From Xestospongia bergquistia (taxonomy: Eukaryota > Porifera > Demospongiae > Haplosclerida > Petrosiidae): a DNA stretch of 64,000 bases. The notes beneath the pieces are model-generated. The model did not search any database. It was not told the DNA's origin and saw only the letters and a list, made by a program, of their open reading frames with translations. The translations under genes were made by a program, and so were the position numbers. Every line of letters begins with the position of its first letter. Within the stretch, counting starts at the first letter, position 1. Where the stretch lies: NCBI GenBank assembly GCA_963965975.1, contig OZ014413.1:6207501-6271500 (forward strand), in the 5' to 3' direction. Below are positions 56,821-64,000 of this stretch, one piece after another.

Positions 56821-58740
56821 CCAATAAGCCAAGGAGGCTTACAATTTTTTAACACTTAACAGAGACCATGTCCAATTCTTGACAGACATAACTGCATGAA
56901 TTGTCTATATTTCATGACAATATAATTTAGCACTTGATTTATGGTATATTGTTGTTTTTATTCATAACCCACTTCAATATTCCTTTTATACGTAGATAAC
57001 TAGGTATATTTTTTTGGATATAAGAACATTGTATGAACAATATAAACAATGTGGTGTTTCTTACTTTCAAATTCAATCAGACAATATACAACATGTAAAG
57101 CTTTATTATAATTCCATATATTATTGAAAATATCTTATTCATTGACATTATATGTAGTCATGTGATAACTAAAACATATGCATAATATAAACTATAAGGA
57201 TGGTATTTCAACATAAATAAAGTCTGCTTCTTCTGGGTCTATAACAAGATGGTGTGATGGATATATCTGATGGAATATAACATCACCTTACAAAAATTAC
57301 TAAAATGCTTTTGGATCATTTTTGGTTTACCAGTCTAAGGATCCATGCCAACTAGTCATCTTTGAGTCAGCAAAATAATGGCCATCTACAAAACGTAATA
57401 TTTATTGTCAATTGGTCCATACAATATGAAATGTATAATTCGCATCACTCACTCTTTTTGTCATTTTTGGTTTTGCCATTTGTACAGCACTATTTTCCTT
57501 CTAATGGCAAGCCACTATGCATTCAACTTAAGATAATGTCCAAAAGTAGCTAATTTGTTGACATTTCTTCAAGAAAAAGAGATTATAGTTTGTCAGCCCA
57601 ACTAAGCAATTTTTAGTATATATGAAAATTACAAATATGTTAAATTAGCTATTCATTTTATTGAGAATGACAAAGCACTATTTTTAACATCCATATAGGT
57701 TTGTTACTAATATTATTAGTGTGAAATAATTGAATTGTTTGTTAATAAAAACTACTGCTTAAAGTAGAATGTGAGCAGGAGTGTCTTAGCCATCATCAAA
57801 ATCACTTGAAAGGTAAGCATCTTGCAATTGTAAACTATTTTAATCCTATTAATATGAGATTTGGACAAAGTTGCATATCACCCCTCTTCATAAGTAGACT
57901 TCTTTTTGCTTTTCCTTTTGATCCACAAGTCTACTAAAATAACATATGCTTTCTTCAAATAAATGCTTTTTTTTGTCAAATATACTAACAAGACTTGTCT
58001 GAAAACATCTAAAGAACTTTGTTGAAAAAGCATAAAAGTTCTGTCAATTCAAAAATATATAATATGATGTTGTAAAATATGTTTTGTCAAATTGACATAT
58101 AAAGTGTTACTTCAATTAATAACCATTACTAATATTATTTGTTAGGTCAACAAATACCTTTTGCAGTGTGAGGTTGAGAAATGAATTTGTTATTGTAAAA
58201 CAGTTTGATAGCCTAAGATCACTGTCAGCATCATTCAACAATTTTTGAACAGAGTTTCCATTCCTTTAGGAGATTACTTTAATTATATCATTGACTGAGT
58301 CAAGTCAGTGATATAATGAATCAGTCAGACTCTTTTTTCAATGTACTATTGTTTAATTTAAAAGGTGATTAATATACCAGATCCCTTTCCAATGCCTGTG
58401 TTTCGTCTGAAAGAAACCTTTTAAAATAAGCAAATCCTTGACACAGACTGAACATACATTTATCAAGTGTTAGATACAATGCTCATGACACATGACCAGT
58501 GGCATTCTCTTAGCACTTGTCTGATTATGACTTGTAGCAAAGTATGAATTCCTTCAAGACAATGATGGGACTGCAGTTGTGATATTTTTTTAGTATTATT
58601 TTTAGTAGTTTTTAATATGATTACATACACAGTAAAATAAATCTCTTCATGTTATATATTGACAAAAGCAAACTTCATGGAAATATTTCATTTATAATAG
58701 AACTTGAAATTTAAACAGACCTGAGCCAGTTCTATGAATT
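56821..58740. other. Long gap with isolated exon-like scraps
   Basis: ECEQECLSHHQNHLK followed by GGTAAGC near 57770-57825 has the form of an exon end, but no partner exon is visible. The imperfect inverted repeat TGACTGAGTCAAGTCAGTGA lies at 58292-58311. The rest is AT-rich without signals. Confidence 0.3.
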
Positions 58741-58749
58741 AAGACCAGC

Positions 58750-59575
58750 CTAGCTCTTCCAAAAAGTGAAAATGTACTAGTCAAAAGAACCATGCATATC
58801 CTCCACTTCCTCCTTTATCTGAAAATCATGAATCTTTCATTTGGAACCAGAAGCTCCTGATGATTGAAATAGCAAAGCCAAAAGAATTTAACCTGATAAT
58901 GCAGATTGACAATTTATACAGCAGTTTATTTGAAGACCTGGAAAAGATACTCTCATGTATGCATGCGCAGTTATAGGTTATGCTCAAGCTAGTCTAGCTT
59001 CATCTAATGATCTAAAACAAGCCCTCCAGTCTTTACACAATGATGAAAGAATTGATGATAAAGGTAGAAACTCTGCCTTATTCATATATTTCTTCAGATG
59101 CCCTAATTATTTCTGATCTAAGGTGTTTGGGATATTTCCTATCAACTAAAACAAAGAAAAAAGAAACCTTCAGTTCAAAAGTTGACATTCCATTTCTTCT
59201 TGTGGAAGATTCTGTGAGTATAACACATAATTATTGCACTTTATTAAAATATATTTTATAGCGTGGAGCTCCTGCAACTGAGGCTATAGATGAAGAAATA
59301 GTCATCCTCACATAATTCAATTCGCGGACCCTGATTTGGAGTTATTACCACAAATTTTTATTGCAATAGAACAAGAGATTGTACTTGAATGTAAAGATAT
59401 GTGTGGGGCTATTTTTGCTTTATTGGCTTGTCACCATATCTTCAATATTGTGTATTTTCCAAGAATAAAGGATGTTTTGTACTTCATTCAAGATAAGATT
59501 TTTGGATTTGGTGACTCTTCAAAGCAATCATCAATATATACCAACACAACTACTGCTCTGGACTATTATATTTAA
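58750..59575 (+). pseudogene. Spliced gene fragment of an uncharacterised repeated family
   Basis: An open stretch reads NHAYPPLPPLSENHESFIWN then FEDLEKILSCMHAQL (58770-58955). A later frame runs to VDIPFLLVEDS and ends at a GTGAGT donor (59214). A 48-base intron with acceptor TTATAG leads at 59263 to RGAPATEAIDEEIVIL. After a shift comes PHIIQFADPDLELLPQ and the frame to 59575 (IFIAIEQEIVLECKDMCGAI, ACHHIFNIVYFP, FIQDKIFGFG). I recall a pattern like DL..A(x)..L(x)A.(x)Y(x)FN(x).YP followed by a F(x)QDK-type helix from repeated uncharacterised sponge and cnidarian proteins that often sit with SAM or C2H2 domains. Function unknown. Confidence 0.4.
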
Positions 59576-60240
59576 CAGGTAGTCAGGTATGAACACTGTT
59601 GATTTGAGTTTGCATTTTTGATATTTTTCTCTCAATTTTTTTAAACAATTAAATAGTTAGAAATTGATCAAACATTGAAATCTAAAATTCATAATATATG
59701 ATATTTGCAAACATCCACAAAACAAGCTGGTGACCTTGAGTACTGCTTTGGGGTTATTTTAACCTGTATGGAAAAATTGTTATAACAACAATTATTTCAA
59801 CATGTTTGCAATTGTATGTGTAACAAATGATTACGTGTTAGCACAACAAAGTGTGCTGCTGGATTAACAACAGATGTCATGTGTATATATAACACCATGT
59901 GTTTAATGTTAAAACAACACATGCTCTTATGTTGCTACAGATGCATCAATATAACATATTTTTGTTATTTTAACATTAACATTTCTGTAGTTAATCACAA
60001 GAGTTTGACCATATCACAGGTCTTTTAACTCAACGTACAAGTTTGTTGTTGACTGGCAAAGTACTTGGATGAAACTAATTATTATTGTTTCCAAAGAAGA
60101 GGGTTTGTTGTCATTAACTAATAACACTGCAGATGATGGTATACTTGTGTGGCATGGTTTTACAGTATTCATTTTTAGATTACATGTCTCTGGAGATGTT
60201 CAAACTTCTCATTAAGTTGACAACTTTAAAGAGAAATAAG
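59576..60240. other. No gene seen
   Basis: AT-rich spacer. TGTTAAAACAACACATGC-type repeats of AACAACA lie near 59780-59935 without coding potential. Confidence 0.35.
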
Positions 60241-60245
60241 GATAT

Positions 60246-60449
60246 TTGTCTCATATATTACTCTCAGTGAAAGTAAGGCTCTTTTCTGATACAATACTGC
60301 TAACTCTATTATTTCAGTCCTGTCCACTACATGATGAAATTGTTGGCAACAGTAACCAACCAATGATAGTTTCATTATACGATTCAGAGGATCCAAGTAG
60401 GAATCACTATTACATTATGGTTGAGCAAGTGCTGCTACAAGACATTTGA
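60246..60449 (+). pseudogene. Second fragment of an uncharacterised family, with a 45-base intron
   Basis: MSHILLSVK is joined across an intron (GTAAGG at 60273 to TTTCAG at 60317) to SCPLHDEIVGNSNQPMIVSL then YDSEDPSRNHYYIMVEQVLL and a stop at 60449. The splice restores one frame, which supports a real, once-expressed gene. It may be a neighbour exon set of the family at 58750-59575. No function assigned. Confidence 0.4.
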
Positions 60450-61198
60450 AATTTTAAATAAGCAAATCTTCCTTCTTGTTACAGTTCATTATGTTTTCAA
60501 TTTGGAACATAATAAAACTGTTCTTGAGCCTTTGTTTTTTTACAGGAATTTGTTCTAAATTTAAAAGAAAAAGGATGATGATCTGCTGTATACACTGCTA
60601 TCACAAGTTGAATGTCTAGGGCTACTGTGAAAGTATGAACACATTTAACAGTTACTTGAAAGTAATATCTTATATAGTTTAATGTTCATTATGTACCTTT
60701 CATTACGTCAATGTTGATTGTAACAACCATTGTAATGTCAAAAGAACCATTAATTTAGATGAAACATTAATTTAGACAAGATGTTTCTATTTGTTAGTCT
60801 AATCTATCTGTCCTTCTTTGTCTGTACGTGTGTGTTCGGAGGTCTATATGTATTGTTATAGCTAACCTTCCAATGAGTTACAAGAGATGGTGATAGGTGT
60901 AAAATTGCAAATTATTTTATCATTCATTATAATAAACATTGCTTTTCTCTATAATCAATGAGAATTTAACTTTTGTTATAGCCTTATGTTACTGAAGTTG
61001 TTAGATTAGTTTCAATGATGTTTGTATGGTTAAACAGATTGTATTTAGATTACAGTAATTGTCGATTGTTTATATAATATAAATATATTATTATGATGAC
61101 GACATTACTATATTTGTAATTTCCTGTATCTGTACATTTGTATTTAAGTGACTAGTTCTTGTACAATTTGTTCATTAGTACCATACTTGTCTTTTCAG
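60450..61198. other. Upstream region of the 61-kb transporter gene
   Basis: AT-rich. A pyrimidine tract and acceptor (TGTCTTTTCAG) end at 61198, suggesting a 5' UTR exon spliced just ahead of the start codon. Confidence 0.4.
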
Positions 61199-61232
61199 TT
61201 CCTTATGAAAGTATTCAGTGGTTCAGATGAGC

Positions 61233-62858
61233 ATGAAGTGCAAAAATGTCTGTGTTCATTCTAAAGGAGCTCTTGTGGTACTGACAACAAGCATCTTGCT
61301 CTCAACTACTACTATAATGGGAGGTCTTTTAACAAAACTTATCGAAAATTTTTCTTATGTCATCGTTGCTGCTGTTGGACTATACTATATCTCTTATCCT
61401 CTTCTGGGTTTGTTAGGTGAGAAATGGATAAGATATAAAGTTTTACTGATTGGAATAATATTACTGTCTGTTGGGTTCTTCATCAGCATGGCTACTTTAG
61501 TGACTCTATACTTTGTACATCTAAATAGCATTGCTGTAGTTGGTATATGTTTAGTTGTAAGTTTTCCATACTTCTTTGGATATGGTATTTTTCAAGCTAA
61601 TGTGATCCAATTTGGTACTGACCAACTTCAGTTTGCACCATCTCAAGAGTTAAGTAGTTTTGTGTATTGGGTCTTATATATTGACTTTTTTTTACTTGCT
61701 TTAACACTATTGTCAGCCTCAATGATGAAAAGTTTCTTTTATAAACACTCATTTTATTTCATTTTTTCTGGTATTTTTGGTTATGGTGTGCTTATCGTCA
61801 TTATTGCAGTCTTGTCTTTTTGTTGTTTCAAACGTCACTTGGTTATTGAACGAGCTCAACACAATAATCCTATCAAATTAATCTGGAAAGTCTTAAGATA
61901 TGCTTGGACTCACAAACAACCTGTGAGACGTAGTGCATTCACTTATGGAGAGGCCCCTCCCTCAAGACTTGACCTATGTAAAGAGAGATATGGAGGACCA
62001 TTTACTACTGTACAAGTGGAAGACGTCAAAAGCTTTTTGCATATACTTAGTATTGTTTTAACGATCTTTGGATATGGATTTCTTGACACTAAATCAAAAA
62101 TATCTGAGCATTATTTAATTATTAATCAACATGATGCTCAAAATAGTTTAATGGAAAGTTTGCTATTGACATATCCTCTAGCAGTTCATTCTCTTGTCAT
62201 TGTGTTTGCCGTTCCTTTATATCAATTTGTAATTATTCCTTTCTTCTCTCACTGTATTCCTAGTATGTTGAAACGTATATGGATTGGACTAGTGGCACTG
62301 TTAGTAGAGTCTATAATGACAACTCTTATAAGCTATTTCATGACAAAAGATATCAGAAATGCTTTAATTATCAATAATTTGTGTTTGAACTATACCAACA
62401 ACATAACCTTTCAAAATGAACTACAATCAGATGAACTCACACTACCTTTCTATATCATGGCTATTCCTCAGTTTTTTTCTGGTGTTAGTGCTTTGCTAGT
62501 TCACTTCACAAGCTTTGAGTTTATTTTAGCTCAAGGTCCTCGTACTATGCAAGGACTGTTAATTGGAATATGGTACATAAATAATAGTATTTTTACTATA
62601 CATCTAACAGTGTCCAACTCATCACTAGGTTGTGAATGGGAATATTATGCTTTTAAGACAACTGTTGTTTTCATCTCAGTCATTGTTTACACTATTGCTG
62701 CATATAAATACAAGTATAGACAACGTAATGAACTATCTGATGTCAATGAGAGAGTTATCATTGCAGAATATACTGAAAGACAATTAGTGCACGAATATGG
62801 CATAGATGATGATGATGACAGTGACAGTGACACAATTACAAATGTTATTTCTACTTAA
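61233..62858 (+). CDS. POT/SLC15-like multi-pass membrane transporter, about 541 residues
   Basis: The frame is open from a GTG at 61218, but the ATG at 61233 aligns with the paralogue's start (MKCKNVCVHSKGALVVLTTS against MKYKNVCVHSKGALVVLATS); ATG 61227 is an alternative. About twelve helices. VIQFGTDQLQF and SSFVYWVLY match the PTR2 segment. The loop carries RRSAFTYGEAPPSRLDLCKE and RYGGPFTTVQVEDVKSFL. EFILAQGPRTMQGLLIGIWY is the second POT signature. The tail ends in an Asp/Ser run (GIDDDDDSDSDT) absent from the paralogue. Intact and opposite in direction to the 52-kb gene. A probable plasma- or endo-membrane solute carrier; substrate unknown because the helix-1 E-x-x-E-R motif is not seen. 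Confidence 0.75.
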   Translation: MKCKNVCVHSKGALVVLTTSILLSTTTIMGGLLTKLIENFSYVIVAAVGLYYISYPLLGLLGEKWIRYKVLLIGIILLSVGFFISMATLVTLYFVHLNSIAVVGICLVVSFPYFFGYGIFQANVIQFGTDQLQFAPSQELSSFVYWVLYIDFFLLALTLLSASMMKSFFYKHSFYFIFSGIFGYGVLIVIIAVLSFCCFKRHLVIERAQHNNPIKLIWKVLRYAWTHKQPVRRSAFTYGEAPPSRLDLCKERYGGPFTTVQVEDVKSFLHILSIVLTIFGYGFLDTKSKISEHYLIINQHDAQNSLMESLLLTYPLAVHSLVIVFAVPLYQFVIIPFFSHCIPSMLKRIWIGLVALLVESIMTTLISYFMTKDIRNALIINNLCLNYTNNITFQNELQSDELTLPFYIMAIPQFFSGVSALLVHFTSFEFILAQGPRTMQGLLIGIWYINNSIFTIHLTVSNSSLGCEWEYYAFKTTVVFISVIVYTIAAYKYKYRQRNELSDVNERVIIAEYTERQLVHEYGIDDDDDSDSDTITNVIST

Positions 62859-63045
62859 AGCATTTACAGTTTTTTCATGCACAATAACTTATTTAATATA
62901 AATTTCATATAATAATATTATGAATAATTTTGTATTTGCAATTGATTGGAATTATTATATAATAATTACCAAAATAACTACCTTCTGTATACTTTGTCTA
63001 TCTATGTTTATTGATAGAGTTAGCTTTGTTTATGTATATATATAT

Positions 63046-63090
<45 letters not shown>

Positions 63091-64000
63091 GTGTATGTTA
63101 GTCTTTCATTTTAAATTTAAAAGCTAAGCAAAAAATTAATAATCATATCAAGAACTAATAAATGAAGTTTACAACATGGCAACGTGTTTTCAATACACTT
63201 CAAATTTACATAATATTATAATTTACCTTGTTTAGCTGTTTGAAGCCAATAGCAACATCATTTGCAAACCTCACTACTAGTCACTTAATAATGTGAAGGT
63301 TGTCTCAAAGCAATATTAATAGTATTATACTTTTAATATGGACATTGTTAATTATGTCCATATATGGTGTACCAATATGGAAAGAAAAGCATTAATTTGT
63401 ACAATGAAAATGCTTGTAACTCAAATGTTTGCAAAATTAATAAAAAGACAAAATCTTGAAAAAGTTTTTTTAGAATATTGGAAATAATTTAACTGTATAA
63501 CTACAAACATAGTGTTTGTACAATATGTTTAGTAAGTACTAACTGTTGATTTTGAATATTACTTAGAAAGCATGTTAATAAGTACATGAGGATATTTAAC
63601 TTAGTTTTCCATATACAATTAATTGCATCTGGTTTGTGTATAAAACAGAATAAGGTGCTGGTATAAGGTTTGTTAAATATAAAGATAAATAAAAATATGA
63701 TATATAGGATGATATTCAGGATTAGAATACATTTTGTTTATATAAATATATAAATAGTTTAAGATTTTTTATTATTATTATAAGAGTTTATTAGGAGTGT
63801 TGAATGTGCCATCAATAAATGAACACTCATAATACTATTTTTGTACTGTCCTAGACCCCACCCCTAACTTTCTACATACTACTGCTCAATTTTTGCTCTA
63901 TAACCTCTCACACAATGCTATATGAGAATTTGTTTTGAATATACTTTTAAGCAGATACAATTATAATGTACCTTATATGGCTTTTGAAATCAATAATATC
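62859..64000. other. 3' flank with TA/TATG microsatellite, no gene seen
   Basis: Alternating TA lies at about 63033-63068, followed by TATG/TGTG repeats to 63100. The rest is AT-rich without coding signal to the end of the window. Confidence 0.45.

Noticed and set aside
61218-61226. GTG as start of the 61-kb transporter
   Set aside because: A nuclear animal gene is unlikely to start at GTG, and the ATG at 61233 aligns with the paralogue's first codon.
62920-63114. 64-codon frame with a Tyr/Ile/Val tail after the 61-kb gene
   Set aside because: The tail is the TA/TATG microsatellite and there is no motif.
1-64000. Possible prokaryotic or viral system (operon, CRISPR, phage)
   Set aside because: No spaced identical repeats of CRISPR type, no gene clusters with ribosome-binding sites. 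Splice sites, EGF/SRCR modules and animal transposons all point to a metazoan chromosome.

Overview
This is AT-rich, intron-poor animal DNA. The domain set (EGF and SRCR modules, a death-fold exon, a P2X7-tail-like zinc domain, an expanded POT/SLC15-like transporter family, many DNA transposons) and introns of only about 45-60 bases suggest an early-branching metazoan, most likely a demosponge of the Amphimedon type. The organism call is inference. Nothing looks bacterial: no operons, CRISPR arrays or recognisable tRNA/rRNA genes.

Four large genes look intact, each as a single open reading frame: three POT/SLC15-like multi-pass transporters (42120-43628 minus, 52600-54264 minus, about 61233-62858 plus) and one 1258-residue receptor-like protein (18779-22555 plus). 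The receptor-like protein has a signal peptide, a long glycosylated beta-helix-like ectodomain, a Cys-rich neck and about ten membrane segments. I recognise no named family for it.

Region by region: 1-2 kb holds a decayed EGF-repeat gene. 2-13 kb holds three decayed copies of the 42-kb transporter gene, embedded in segments that are also duplicated around 40.8-45.3 kb; a piggyBac relic lies between two of them. 15.7-16.4 kb holds a P2X7-tail-like relic. 16.6-18.8 kb is a tandem array of ~885-base units, each being the promoter and start of the receptor gene joined directly to its membrane domain, leading into the intact gene. 23.2-24.4 kb is a decayed copy of the second transporter subfamily. 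24.7-40 kb is a transposon-dense block: a PIF/Harbinger element whose second gene is split by a hAT element, two BED-type hAT relics flanking one clean death-fold exon, a young Gypsy LTR element (33966-38369), and a C2H2 gene head-to-head with a SAM-like reading frame. 40.8-45.3 kb carries the intact transporter with MITEs upstream. 45.6-46.4 kb is a chimeric scrap bounded by 87-base direct repeats. 47.2-49.05 kb is an SRCR gene, followed by microsatellites and a non-LTR retrotransposon relic. 52.4-62.9 kb holds two outward-facing transporter paralogues separated by decayed fragments.

The main theme is birth and decay of membrane-protein genes by tandem and segmental duplication, with repeated transposon insertion into their upstream regions.
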